A stretch of DNA of 64,000 nucleotides from VRUE01 sp963817905 (GCA_963817905.1 CAWFPS010000003.1:682001-746000); one strand, 5' to 3'; counted from the stretch's first letter, positions 1 through 8,698 are shown. Notes: a model not told the origin generated them from the letters alone. Translations and numbers: made by a program.

Positions 1-504
1 GAAGCTGAAAGCCGCGTCGAGCGCACCGAGATAGGTGGCGGCGACGGCGACGAAGATGATCGTGACCGCAGTCGCCTGGACCAGGGTGTCGCGGTCGGGC
101 CACTGGACCTTCTTGAGCTCGGCCCAGCAGGAGGTGAGGAAGCCGATCACGCCGCCGCGCTGGCGCTGCGCCTGAGCCTGCTTTTCCTTCTTGGCGAGCT
201 GCTCGCTCTCGCGGCGCTTCTGCTCGGAGCGCTTGCGCTTCTCGGTTTCCTTCAGCGCCTTGACTTCGGCGCGCTTCTCGGCGCGCGAAGGCTTCGGCGC
301 GTCTGGTGTGTCCAGCGCGGCCTCCGGCGCGCCGGCGGCCATGCCGCGCTCCACCGCCTCGATCTCGGCGATATCGCCCGAAACCGGGACCTGGGTGTCG
401 TGCTGGGCGTGGGACTCGCTGTCGCGAGTCGTGCCGATGAGCTTGCGCTCCTGCTCTTCGCGAGCGCGCCGCTCCGCCTTGCGCTGTGCGCGCGACTTGG
501 CCAT
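1..504 (-). CDS. secE: SecE preprotein translocase subunit, partial
   Basis: Translation from the ATG at 504 runs off the window edge after 168 codons. The first ~110 residues are charged and low in complexity (Lys/Arg/Glu/Ala-rich coiled-coil-like stretch). They are followed by a typical SecE core with the motif ELKKVQWPDRDTLVQATAVT and the start of a single membrane helix. SecE belongs to the SecYEG protein-export channel in the membrane. The SecE core is normally about 60 residues, so the long charged N-terminal extension is notable, though such extensions occur in actinobacteria. It lies just downstream of rpmG on the same strand, the conserved rpmG-secE-nusG order; nusG would be beyond the edge. 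Confidence 0.9.
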   Translation of the reverse strand, partial: MAKSRAQRKAERRAREEQERKLIGTTRDSESHAQHDTQVPVSGDIAEIEAVERGMAAGAPEAALDTPDAPKPSRAEKRAEVKALKETEKRKRSEQKRRESEQLAKKEKQAQAQRQRGGVIGFLTSCWAELKKVQWPDRDTLVQATAVTIIFVAVAATYLGALDAAFSF

Positions 505-508
505 CGCC

Positions 509-673
509 CTAGCGCGTCTCCTTGTGCGCCGTGTGCTTGCCGCACCAGCGGCAGAACTTGCGCAGCTCGACGCGATCCGGCGAGTTCCGCCTGGACTTGT
601 TTGTCTGATAATTGCGCCGCTTGCAGTCTTCGCAAGCCAGCGTCACCGCGATGCGGACATCTCCGCGAGCCAT
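509..673 (-). CDS. rpmG: 50S ribosomal protein L33 (bL33), zinc-binding form
   Basis: The product is 54 residues, the usual L33 length, and reads MARGDVRIAVTLACEDCKRR at its start. Two Cys-x2-Cys pairs (C14/C17 and C41/C44) make it the zinc-binding C+ type of this large-subunit protein. A purine-rich ribosome-binding site (GAGGGAG) lies a few bases before the ATG at 673, so longer in-frame starts are unlikely. It ends 4 bases before the secE start codon, consistent with co-transcription. No tRNA gene is visible beside it. Confidence 0.95.
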   Translation of the reverse strand: MARGDVRIAVTLACEDCKRRNYQTNKSRRNSPDRVELRKFCRWCGKHTAHKETR

Positions 674-755
674 TTGCTCCCTCGATTGCTTACGCGCCGT
701 TACAAGGAAAAACCCCGGGCCGAGGCACGAGGCTGACGCGAAGGATAGCGCCCAT

Positions 756-1898
756 CTACGGCCTGGTGATGGCCGCCTCGAAAGCCCCACCGGCGGTACC
801 CCCGCCAACCTCGAGTCGCAGCTCCGCGTGGCCGCAGTTGGAGTAGGCGAGTGTCGTCGTCCCGTCGGCGGCGGTCGTACCGTGGGCGAGGACGCGATCG
901 TCCTGCGGATCGACCAGCTCCAGCGGCAGGTGCACGCCGGCGGTGGAGCGCAGGGAGATCGAGACCGTGCCGTCGAGCGGCGTGGCGATTCGGCGCGAAC
1001 GGATCCAGGCCGAATCGCCCACTACCTGGGCCGCCGCGATCGCGAACTGTCCGTCGCGGGCGCCGGGGGCATCGGCGTTTGCGGGTTGCTGAGCGACCGA
1101 GTCGCTCCAGGTCGAGGTGACGGGACCGCTCCAGGGACGGCTGACGTCGGCATGGATCTTCGCCAGCGACGCGGTCGTCGGTCGCAACAGCGCCGTGTAC
1201 TGCCAGGAGACTCCCGCCGTGGGCCGGTTGAGGTTGGCGTAGGACTGAGCGAATGCCTCCTCGGGGTCCTCCCAGTAGTGGGCGCCCTGATTGCCGGGGA
1301 AGAGCCTGCCGGCCCGGGTCAGCTGGCAGACCCGCTCGTACGTGGCCCAGCGGATCGTGCCGGCCTCGAGCGCGGGCAGGGCGCTGCTCTGGCGGCTGTT
1401 GGCGAGGTGGTGGCCGTACTCGTGGGCGATCGCAAAGTCCCGAGGCACCCCGGCAACCGGCCGGTCGACGCCGGAGACGACCATCGTCGCTTCGGAGGGG
1501 ATGTAGCAGGCGACGACCGTGATGCCGCAGGCTTCGCGGATCTCCGCGGGGGTGGCGACGTAGACGTTGAGGGTCGAGATCTCGCCGCCGTGATCGAGCG
1601 AGCGCAGCGTCGCCGCAACCGAGGCGACCGCGGCCGGGCCGTAGTGGCTGGAGCCGATCTGGAGTTCGCCGCCGGCGCCGGAATAGCGCCGGGCCGACGA
1701 GCGGGCCATCGCCTTCAGCGCTGCCGGATCCGGCCGGAAGCGCTTCTCGCCGAACCCGAAAGGTGTGCCACGGCGGGTCGCGAGCGCCTGCGAGAGCGGC
1801 TCGCGCGTAGCGGCCCCGGCGCCCGGCGCGAGCGCGGCGAGCGATGCCGCCGCCAGCAGGAAGGCGATGGCGATGCGTGCTTGTCCGCGCCGGTACAC
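756..1898 (-). CDS. Secreted HExxH zinc metallopeptidase-like protein
   Basis: The 380-residue product starts at a GTG with a signal peptide (basic start, hydrophobic stretch, AxA-type end near residue 29). The motif AHEYGHHLANS places a HExxH zinc site at H159-E160-x2-H163, and E213 in the segment WEDPEEAFAQSYA could be the third ligand. The C-terminal ~100 residues resemble a small beta-sandwich domain. This suggests an extracellular zinc peptidase; I cannot name its family or substrate. It follows the beta-helix/collagen protein on the same strand, with a terminator-like hairpin between, so it probably has its own promoter. Confidence 0.65.
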   Translation of the reverse strand: MYRRGQARIAIAFLLAAASLAALAPGAGAATREPLSQALATRRGTPFGFGEKRFRPDPAALKAMARSSARRYSGAGGELQIGSSHYGPAAVASVAATLRSLDHGGEISTLNVYVATPAEIREACGITVVACYIPSEATMVVSGVDRPVAGVPRDFAIAHEYGHHLANSRQSSALPALEAGTIRWATYERVCQLTRAGRLFPGNQGAHYWEDPEEAFAQSYANLNRPTAGVSWQYTALLRPTTASLAKIHADVSRPWSGPVTSTWSDSVAQQPANADAPGARDGQFAIAAAQVVGDSAWIRSRRIATPLDGTVSISLRSTAGVHLPLELVDPQDDRVLAHGTTAADGTTTLAYSNCGHAELRLEVGGGTAGGAFEAAITRP

Positions 1899-1933
1899 AT
1901 GGCGCGCATCGGCACCTGCTCAGCGGGGTGAGA

Positions 1934-1963
1934 GGGCCGTTCGCCCATCTGGACGAACGGCCC
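1934..1963. terminator. Hairpin terminator after the collagen-repeat gene
   Basis: A perfect 10-bp stem, GGGCCGTTCG paired with CGAACGGCCC around a 10-base loop, lies 37 bases beyond the stop codon at 2000 on the minus strand. There is no T-run, which is common for actinobacterial terminators. Confidence 0.7.
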
Positions 1964-1999
1964 ACCCATTAATGAGGAGGGTGATTCCCTCCTTTCAAC

Positions 2000-4996
2000 T
2001 CACTTAAGGCGAATCAGCCGGCTCGTAACCTGCGGCGAGCCGGATGTCTGGGCGGTGCGGGCGAAGAGCCTCGCCTGCATTGCCCCGCCTTCGTCCTTAG
2101 CGGCAAGGAACTTGGTACGCAGCTTGCCGGTGAGTGAGATCCGGACCACGGCCTTGTGGCCACGCTGGATCGAGTACACCGACTTGCTCGCGGTGCCGCC
2201 CGCCCTCAGCACCAGCGTGCCGATGCAGCGGTTGGAGAGGGTGCCGGAACAGCGCACCTTCACCCGGGCCTTGCCCTTGCGGACGGCGGCCACCGGCCGG
2301 GGGAAGCTGACGGTCATCTTCCGCTGCAGGGCCAACGAGCGGCCTTTGCCCGATTTGCCGCGGGGGCCTTCTTTGCCGTCAGAGCCGTCTTTGCCGTGCT
2401 CGCCCTCGTGGCCCTGTTTGCCTTCCGGGCCCTCGGGTCCGGTTTCGCCCTGCGGGCCTTCCGGACCGGTTTCGCCCTGCGGGCCTTCCGGACCGGTTTC
2501 GCCCTGCGGGCCTTCGGGACCGGTTTCGCCCTGCGGGCCTTCGGGACCGGTTTCGCCCTGCGGGCCTTCGGGACCGGTTTCGCCCTGCGGGCCTTCGGGA
2601 CCGGTTTCGCCCTGCGGTCCTTCGGGGCCTTCAGGCGGTTCGACGATCTCGACCGGCGCGTGGACTGTCTCGTTGTCCAGCGTTGCGGTTGTGTCGGCCG
2701 TGGCAAGCGCCCCGCCGGCACCGAAGAGGCTCCGGGCGAGGCCGTCGACGGTTGCGTCGCTGGCCGGCCAGACCGTGCCCCCGGTCGCCCCAAAACCGAT
2801 CTCGGTTCCGTCCGGGAAGCCGCTCCCCGCTACGCCGCCGTTGGAATTGTGAGCGAGGTCGGCGGTCAGCTGCGACTGGCCGACTTCCTTGTAGACGGTC
2901 GAGGGGCTGGCGCCGAGCCGCAACACCAGCCACGGCGAGGCGTCGACGGTGCCCTCGACATCCTCTTCGATCGGATCGCAGCCCGGTTCGCCGGGACCGT
3001 CGTTACAGCCCCACCAATTGTTCTGGGCTTCGAGCGAACCGGCCGCTTCGTCGAGCGCCCCGATTGCGTTGCCGGCGATGCGGTTGAAGTGAGCCTCCAT
3101 CCGCGCCGAGAACGCATCCGAGTCGAAGTCGGCGAGGGCAAGCGCTGCTTCGGTGTTGCCGAGCAGGGTGTTGTGGTCGGCCTTGACCAGGAAGCCCTTG
3201 TCGGCTGTGTACTCGGCGGCGAAGATCGCCTCCGAGTCGGGGAAGCCGGCTCCGGTGGCGTCGATCGTGTTGCCGTCGACCGTCGCCGGGTTGTCGAACA
3301 GCGTTACCGCGTAGCGGTTGCCGAGCAGGGTATTGCCGGTGATCTCGGCCGCGTTGCTTTCCTGGCCGTAGATGCCGCACTGGATGTTGTCCAGCGTGTT
3401 GCCGCTGACGGTGACGCCCGCGGCCGCTTCCAGCAGCAGGATCCCGCCCGCGCACCAGCTATTCGGCGAGTAGCCGATGTCGCTGATCTCGTTGCCGGAG
3501 ATCGAGCCGCCCGCGCCTTCGCCGAGCTGAACTCCGTTCTGGGCGATCAGGTTGGTGAAGCCGGCGCCCGTGATCGTGTTGTTGCTGACGTCGGCGCTGA
3601 GACCGGCCCCGGTAATCGCGATCGCGTTCTTCTGGAAATCGGCGAACTGGTTGCCGCGGACCAGCAGGTCGCGGCTCGCCGCGTCGTCGTTGATGACGAG
3701 CAGGCCGACGCCCGCCTGATTGCCGCTCAGCGGCGTGTCGCGCACGTGCAGCACGGCGCTGTTGCGAAGCGCACCGTCGGCGTTGTGGAAGGCGATCCCG
3801 TCGAGCCGGTAGTTGCCGTTGCCCTTGCCGTCACCGTCGACGGTGACGTTGCGCAGGCTTACTGTCGCGTCGTCGTGGACGTACACCACCGGCTTGTTCG
3901 AGTTCGAGCTGGTGAACTTGGTCACCAGCGTTGCCGGTGCCTTGATCGTGGTGTCGGCGGCTGAGTTGCCGAGCACGGTCAGCGACTTGTCGATGTCTAC
4001 CTGTTCGGTGTAGGTACCGGCGCAGACGAGGATCGTCGAGCCGGAGGCGACGGCGCTCGCCGCGTCCTGGACGGTTTCGAAATCCGGTTCCGCGCAGTTG
4101 GATCCGCTCGGCCCAGGACCGACAAGGTCGTCGTTGACCGTCACCGTTTCCGGCGAGCGGGCCGAGGAGGCGAAGGCGACGCCGTCGATCAGGTAGCCCT
4201 GGCCGTCGACAGCGGGGTTTTCGCCAGACCCACCGGTGCGGAAGATGAGTCCGCTGGTGCCCGGCACGACGTTGCCGTTGCCCGCCTGCTCGGGGTCGAA
4301 GCGGTAGTAGTCCTCCCAGCTGGTGCCGGTGTGGAGGAGAACGCCGTCGATGAAGATGCGCACGACGTCGTTGCCGGCGCCGGGAACCAGGTCCATCGAG
4401 AAGCGGACCGTATGAGCTTCCGTGCGGTTCAGGGTGGGAAGTTCGGTCGGTTCGAATTCCGCAACTGTCCCCAGCGGCCCGGGATCGGCGACGTCATAGA
4501 AGGTGACGTGGACACCGTCGGGCTGGTCGACGAAGGAGAGGTAGCTCATCCGCGAGCCCTGGCCGTCGTCGGGGCTGACGGAGAGGCTCAGCCCTTCCTG
4601 TTCGGTTTCCTTCGTGGTGCCGATGCTGAAGCTGGCCTCGAAGTGCCTGTTGGCGAGCGACTCGCCGGCCGCCGTCGTTAGTTGCGGCGAGATTGTCTGG
4701 TCGCCGAAGCTGCCGCTCATCAGCTTGTTGGAGATGCGCAGCGCCTTGCTGTCGAAGCCATAGCTCGACGCGTCGGGGAAGCCTGCGACTTCGGCCACTT
4801 CGGAGTCATAGCCGCCGGTCTTCGACCAACCGTTCTGGCCGTTGATATTGCCGGTGCCGTAGCTCTCGAAATCGATCGGCCCGATCGATTCCGCCCTGGC
4901 GCCGGGCGCGGCCGCGCAGGCAATCAACACCGCCATCAGCGCGGCCAGCACACCCGCAACCAGGCCATGCCGATCCCTATCCGGGCTCTTCCCCAC
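2000..4996 (-). CDS. Secreted beta-helix protein with collagen-like repeats
   Basis: I place the start at the GTG at 4996, preceded by a GGAG-like site and followed by a clear signal peptide (RHGLVAGVLAALMAVLIACA, cleavage after APGARA). The in-frame ATG at 5107 would add 37 unlikely residues. In order the 998-residue product has a lectin/laminin-like jelly-roll segment, a NosD-type right-handed beta-helix with many repeated N-x-I and G-N-x-I/L rungs, a short linker, seven copies of GPEGPQGET plus further Gly-X-Y triplets (collagen-like), and a basic C-terminal beta domain. It is probably a cell-surface or secreted structural/adhesive protein. The beta-helix family often binds carbohydrate; no catalytic residues were identified. 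Confidence 0.8.
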   Translation of the reverse strand: MGKSPDRDRHGLVAGVLAALMAVLIACAAAPGARAESIGPIDFESYGTGNINGQNGWSKTGGYDSEVAEVAGFPDASSYGFDSKALRISNKLMSGSFGDQTISPQLTTAAGESLANRHFEASFSIGTTKETEQEGLSLSVSPDDGQGSRMSYLSFVDQPDGVHVTFYDVADPGPLGTVAEFEPTELPTLNRTEAHTVRFSMDLVPGAGNDVVRIFIDGVLLHTGTSWEDYYRFDPEQAGNGNVVPGTSGLIFRTGGSGENPAVDGQGYLIDGVAFASSARSPETVTVNDDLVGPGPSGSNCAEPDFETVQDAASAVASGSTILVCAGTYTEQVDIDKSLTVLGNSAADTTIKAPATLVTKFTSSNSNKPVVYVHDDATVSLRNVTVDGDGKGNGNYRLDGIAFHNADGALRNSAVLHVRDTPLSGNQAGVGLLVINDDAASRDLLVRGNQFADFQKNAIAITGAGLSADVSNNTITGAGFTNLIAQNGVQLGEGAGGSISGNEISDIGYSPNSWCAGGILLLEAAAGVTVSGNTLDNIQCGIYGQESNAAEITGNTLLGNRYAVTLFDNPATVDGNTIDATGAGFPDSEAIFAAEYTADKGFLVKADHNTLLGNTEAALALADFDSDAFSARMEAHFNRIAGNAIGALDEAAGSLEAQNNWWGCNDGPGEPGCDPIEEDVEGTVDASPWLVLRLGASPSTVYKEVGQSQLTADLAHNSNGGVAGSGFPDGTEIGFGATGGTVWPASDATVDGLARSLFGAGGALATADTTATLDNETVHAPVEIVEPPEGPEGPQGETGPEGPQGETGPEGPQGETGPEGPQGETGPEGPQGETGPEGPQGETGPEGPQGETGPEGPEGKQGHEGEHGKDGSDGKEGPRGKSGKGRSLALQRKMTVSFPRPVAAVRKGKARVKVRCSGTLSNRCIGTLVLRAGGTASKSVYSIQRGHKAVVRISLTGKLRTKFLAAKDEGGAMQARLFARTAQTSGSPQVTSRLIRLK
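2441..2629 (-). repeat. Seven tandem 27-bp units encoding collagen-like repeats
   Basis: Seven consecutive 27-bp units start at 2441, 2468, 2495, 2522, 2549, 2576 and 2603. Each encodes Gly-Pro-Glu-Gly-Pro-Gln-Gly-Glu-Thr on the minus strand. The units are nearly identical at the DNA level, so copy number should vary by slippage or recombination. Less regular Gly-X-Y coding continues to about 2340. Confidence 0.95.
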
Positions 4997-5167
4997 TCCA
5001 CTGCTTCCAACAAACAAAGCGTCTCCCTTCGACTGGTCCGCGCCACCTGCGCGGAGATTGAGAGGCGGAGCGCGACAGCAAGCCCCACCAGCGGCGTCTT
5101 CCGGCATAGAACGCCAAGCACCGGTGAAACTTCTGGGAGAAATCCTTCGGGATCTAAATAAAAACTG

Positions 5168-6446
5168 TCAGAGGCGGAATCCGGGGCGAACGGGTGTCAG
5201 TTCTCTTACTGAGACCGCTGGCAAGAGCATCGACAACACGGCGGCGGCCAGCACGCAGGCGACCGACGCCCATAGGCAGGCGACGAGGCCATCCAACTCG
5301 TAGAGCAGGCCCGAAAGCACCGTGCCAGGCCAAGCGCCCGCCGGCATTGGCCATGTAATAGAAGCCTACGTTCATCGCCGCCCTGTCGCTATCGGCGTAG
5401 GCGAGGATCAGGTAGGAGTGGACCGCGGAGTTCATCGCGAAGATCGCCCCGAAGGCGATCAACCCGACGACGATCACGATGGCCGGATCGAGACCAGCCG
5501 ATAGGCCGACGGCGATCGCGGCGGGAAATGCCGCCAGCACGAAGGCAAGCCAGGTCGCGGTCCTGCCATCTGGCTCGGAACCCCCTCCCTGTTTGCCGCG
5601 CCGACGAACAAAGCGGGGCGCCACAGCCTGCACCATCCCGTAGCCGATCACCCAGATCGCCAGGAAGCCGCCTGTCTGCACGAAGCTCCAACCGAGGACG
5701 GTCTCGAGGTAGACCGGCAGGCCGACCACGAACCAGACGTCACGCGAGGCAAAGAGGAAGATGCGCGCCGCCGCGAGGACGTTGACGGCGCGGTTGTTGG
5801 AGAACATGTGCTTGAACCTGGCCTTCGCGTCCGGCCGGCCCAGGTGGCCCTGCATCAACCAGGCGACCAGCAACGCGGTGGCGAGAACCGTCCCCGCCAG
5901 GATCGCCATCGAAGGCTGGAACCCCGCCACCGTCAGCATCAGCGCCCCGAGGAAGAAGCCGACTCCCTTGAGCGCGTTCTTGGAGCCGGTGAGGATCGCG
6001 ACCCAGCGGTAGAGCGAGGATTCGTCGCCCTCGGGCACGACAAGCTTGACCGCGCTCTTGGAGCTCATCTTGGTCAGGTCCTTGGCGATCCCCGAGAACG
6101 CCTGGGAGACCATCACGTAGGGCACGACGAGCCATGCCGCCGGCACGAAGGCGAGCATCGAGACGGCAAAGACCTGGGTGCCCAGCCCCATGAACAGCGT
6201 CGTCCTCAGCCCGAAGCGCGCGGCAAGCCAGCCGCCGACGAGGTTGGTGACGATGCCGAAGATCTCGTAGAAGATGAATAGCGAGGCAACGGCGAAAGCG
6301 GAGTAACCGAGTTCGTAGAAATAGAACAGGACCAGCATCCGGGTCGCCCCGTCGGCGAGCGTCTCGACCCAGTAGGCGCCGGTGACCAGGACGTAGTTGC
6401 GCAGATCGCCCTGGCGCTTCGCCGGGATGGCCTCAGCGGCAGCCAT
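5168..6446 (-). CDS. arsJ: ArsJ organoarsenical efflux permease (frameshifted)
   Basis: The MFS-type transporter starts at ATG 6446, with GGAGGGAA just before it and 12 bases after the GAPDH stop. The beginning LRNYVLVTGAYWVETLADGA and the segments KDLTKMSSKSAVK and NVGFYYMANAGGRL are typical of ArsJ, which exports 1-arseno-3-phosphoglycerate. After GGRL the reading frame is lost. Removing one base in the GGCCTGG at 5325-5331 restores GTVLSGLLYELDGLVACLWA and a normal C-terminus ending at the TGA at 5168-5170. Without that correction the last ~50 residues, including the final membrane helices, are replaced. This is either a sequence error or a recent knockout. The neighbouring GAPDH gene is the expected partner. 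Confidence 0.85.
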
Positions 6447-6457
6447 TTCCCTCCAAC

Positions 6458-7495
6458 TCAACTCGCGCCGGGGGAGCCAACCATGCGTGCCAGCTCGACG
6501 AGTCGATTGGCGTATCCCCACTCGTTGTCGTACCAGGCGAGAACCTTGACCTGGCTCTCGTCGACCACCATCGTCGAGAGCGCATCGACGATGCCCGAGC
6601 GGGGATCGTCGCGGTAGTCGACCGAGACAAGGGGACGCTCCTCGTAGCCGAGGATGCCGACGAGGGGGCCGGCGGCGGCGGCCTCGAGCAGGCCGTTGAC
6701 CTCCTCGACGCCAGTTGGCCGCTCGACCTCGAAGACACAGTCGGTCAGGGAGGCGTTCAGCATCGGCACCCGTACCGCGAGGCCGTTCAACCGTCCCTGC
6801 AGCTCGGGGAAGATCAGCCCGATCGCCGTCGCCGAGCCGGTCGTCGTCGGAATCAGCGACTGACTGGCGGCTCGGGCACGGCGCAAATCCTTGTGCGGCG
6901 CGTCGACCACGGTCTGGGTGTTGGTCAGGTCGTGCAGCGTCGTTATCGAGCCGTGGCGGATGCCGATCCCCTCGTGGATCACCTTGACCACGGGCGCCAG
7001 GCAGTTCGTGGTGCAGGAGGCAGCGGTGAGGATGTCGTGGCGCTCGGGCTTGTACCGATCGTCATTGACACCGACCACAACATTCAGGGCTGCCTCGTCC
7101 TTGACGGGGGCCGCGACCACGACCTTGCGCACGCCCTGCTCGAAGTAGGAGGCGAGTGACTCCGCGGTCCGGAACTTGCCCGAGCACTCCAAGACGATGT
7201 CGACTCCGGCCTCGCCCCAGGCGACGGCGCCGGGCTCAGCGATGGAGCTGTAGCTCAGGCTTGTTCCGTCTACCGAGAGGACACTGTCCCGCCCGTCGGC
7301 TTGCTTTGACCAGCGCCCGTGGACGGAGTCGAAGATGAGGAGATGGGCCGAGGTTGCCGCATCGCCGTTCAGCTCGTTGACATGGACGAATTCCAGCTCC
7401 GGCCACCCCCACGCGGCCCGCAGCGCCAGTCGCCCGATTCGGCCGAAGCCATTGATCCCGATGCGTGCGGCCATGAGCGCCGCAAGCGTATCCAT
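6458..7495 (-). CDS. ars-operon glyceraldehyde-3-phosphate dehydrogenase
   Basis: The 345-residue product has the NAD-binding start RIGINGFGRIGRLALRA, the catalytic SCTTNC loop (nucleophile C161 counted from the ATG at 7495) and the WYDNEWGYANRLVELA C-terminus. A second ATG at 7474 fits the usual family start better (MAARIGINGFGRIGR). In ars operons this enzyme uses arsenate in place of phosphate, making 1-arseno-3-phosphoglycerate for ArsJ to export. The gene lies directly upstream of arsJ with a 12-base gap, which supports the arsenate role over central glycolysis. Its own promoter lies at the end of arsM. Confidence 0.92.
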   Translation of the reverse strand: MDTLAALMAARIGINGFGRIGRLALRAAWGWPELEFVHVNELNGDAATSAHLLIFDSVHGRWSKQADGRDSVLSVDGTSLSYSSIAEPGAVAWGEAGVDIVLECSGKFRTAESLASYFEQGVRKVVVAAPVKDEAALNVVVGVNDDRYKPERHDILTAASCTTNCLAPVVKVIHEGIGIRHGSITTLHDLTNTQTVVDAPHKDLRRARAASQSLIPTTTGSATAIGLIFPELQGRLNGLAVRVPMLNASLTDCVFEVERPTGVEEVNGLLEAAAAGPLVGILGYEERPLVSVDYRDDPRSGIVDALSTMVVDESQVKVLAWYDNEWGYANRLVELARMVGSPGAS

Positions 7496-7499
7496 GGAA

Positions 7500-7545
7500 A
7501 CTCATCATTTCAATAGATAGATGTAAATAGATGGTTTTCAATCGG
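7500..7545 (-). promoter_or_regulatory. Promoter/ArsR-type operator before GAPDH-arsJ
   Basis: On the minus strand TTGAAA (overlapping the arsM stop codon) is followed 17 bases later by ATCTAT, a plausible -35/-10 pair. The AT-rich stretch stands out from the GC-rich surroundings. It shares ACATCTAT and a TTCAAT-type half-site with the arsR promoter, suggesting that ArsR controls both. This is inference from sequence similarity. Confidence 0.55.
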
Positions 7546-8311
7546 GCTTGCGGGCACGGATGATCGCCGACCCCGCGCTGGCATGGACACGGTGGGTCTC
7601 GGTGATCTCGACCTGCTCGAGCCCGGCGTCGGAGAGGGCTCGCTCGAACTCGCGCCGGGTCAACGCTCCGGCGATGCAGCCCGTCCACTCGGCGATACCG
7701 GCACGGGTCGCCTCGTCCATGTCCTCGTCGGCGATCACATCCGAAACGGCAAAGCGACCGCCCGGCCTGAGGACGCGAGCTGCCTCGGCGAGCACCTTCG
7801 GCTTGTCGCCGGAGAGATTGATCACGCAGTTGGAAATCACGACGTCGACCGAGCCGGCGGGGAGCGGGATCGCCTCGATCTGTCCGCGCAGCCACTCGAC
7901 GTTCTCAACGCCCGCCTTGCCTTGGTTCTCGCGGGCCAGCGCGAGCATCTCGTCGGTCATGTCGAGGCCGTACGCCTTGCCGGTCGGGCCGACGCGGCGA
8001 GCCGAGAGCAGCACGTCAATGCCGCCTCCGGAGCCGAGATCGAGAACGGTCTCCCCCGCGCCAAGCTCGGCGACGGCGGTTGGATTGCCACAGCCAAGCG
8101 ATGCCATCGTGGCGGTGTCGGGAAGCTCGTCGTGCTCGCCCTTGCCGTAGAGGCCGGCACCGAACACCTTGGCTTCCTCGTCTGTGAGAGCTGTCTCCGA
8201 CCCGCAACACGACCCGCCGGATGCGTCGCCCGAACTGACGCTTGTCGCGGCGGCGGCGTAGCGAGCGCGCACCGCCTCGCGGATCTCCTCGGCGTCGGTC
8301 GAGTCGGTCAT
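7538..8311 (-). CDS. arsM: Arsenite S-adenosylmethionine methyltransferase
   Basis: The start chosen is ATG 8311, which overlaps the arsR stop as ATGA; a GTG at 8320 is also in frame. The 257-residue protein has a paired-cysteine motif (C35-C36), the SAM-binding motif VLDLGSGGGIDVLLSA, the family segment SLGCGNP, and the cysteine-bearing segments ISNCVINLS and EWTGCIAGAL. ArsM methylates arsenite stepwise to methylarsenicals in the cytoplasm, using cysteine thiols to hold arsenic. It is co-transcribed with arsR and followed by GAPDH-arsJ, so the operon offers two routes of detoxification. Confidence 0.92.
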   Translation of the reverse strand: MTDSTDAEEIREAVRARYAAAATSVSSGDASGGSCCGSETALTDEEAKVFGAGLYGKGEHDELPDTATMASLGCGNPTAVAELGAGETVLDLGSGGGIDVLLSARRVGPTGKAYGLDMTDEMLALARENQGKAGVENVEWLRGQIEAIPLPAGSVDVVISNCVINLSGDKPKVLAEAARVLRPGGRFAVSDVIADEDMDEATRAGIAEWTGCIAGALTRREFERALSDAGLEQVEITETHRVHASAGSAIIRARKPD

Positions 8312-8661
8312 TTCAGCCACGCGGAGAACTCAGCCAGGGCGTCGGGGATCACGTAGTAATAGGCCCAAAGCCCATCGCGCTCCGAGCCGACCAGGCCGGC
8401 CTGCCTGAGCACCTTCAAATGATGCGAAACGGTCGGCTGCGAGAGGTCGAACAGCGGCACCAGCTCACAGACGCAAACCTTGCCCGCGTGCTTGCGCAGC
8501 ACGTCCACGAGTTGCAAGCGCACCGGGTCTCCGAGTGCCTTGGCGACCACAGCCATGCGCTCCGCCTCTTGACGCTCCACCTCGGGGTAGACGACCGGCT
8601 CGCAACAAGGCTCCCCCGGCGCCCGCTTCTGCTTCGGTTCCAACTCCATTGGGATCGACAT
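8308..8661 (-). CDS. arsR: ArsR-family arsenic-responsive repressor
   Basis: The 117-residue product is a winged-helix ArsR/SmtB protein. The HTH reads LSQPTVSHHLKVLRQAGLVG, and a CVCEL motif (C63, C65) lies at its usual metal-binding place in ArsR. An extra C19-C20 pair near the N-terminus may add arsenite ligands. It should repress the operon until arsenite releases it from DNA. It is first in the minus-strand operon and overlaps arsM by 4 bases. A second possible start is ATG 8649. Confidence 0.93.
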   Translation of the reverse strand: MSIPMELEPKQKRAPGEPCCEPVVYPEVERQEAERMAVVAKALGDPVRLQLVDVLRKHAGKVCVCELVPLFDLSQPTVSHHLKVLRQAGLVGSERDGLWAYYYVIPDALAEFSAWLK

Positions 8662-8698
8662 CGCATAGATGTTTATCGATTGAACTTCGGTTTGTCAA
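8662..8698 (-). promoter_or_regulatory. arsR promoter, near-leaderless
   Basis: On the minus strand a perfect -35 TTGACA (8693-8698) is separated by 17 bases from TAAACA (8670-8675). The ATG follows only 8 bases later, so the transcript probably begins at or next to the start codon. The spacer carries TTCAATCGAT, and ACATCTAT overlaps the -10; both resemble sequences in the GAPDH promoter and are candidate ArsR half-sites. Confidence 0.65.

Noticed and set aside
2441..2629. Regular 27-bp repeats as a possible CRISPR array
   Set aside because: The units are directly tandem with no spacers and keep the reading frame of collagen-like triplets; no cas genes are present.
2156..3964. Long open frame on the plus strand opposite the beta-helix/collagen gene
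   Set aside because: It mirrors the high-GC coding strand; its product is repetitive Arg/Ala/Phe-rich sequence without domains, whereas the minus strand has a signal peptide and regular beta-helix and collagen motifs.
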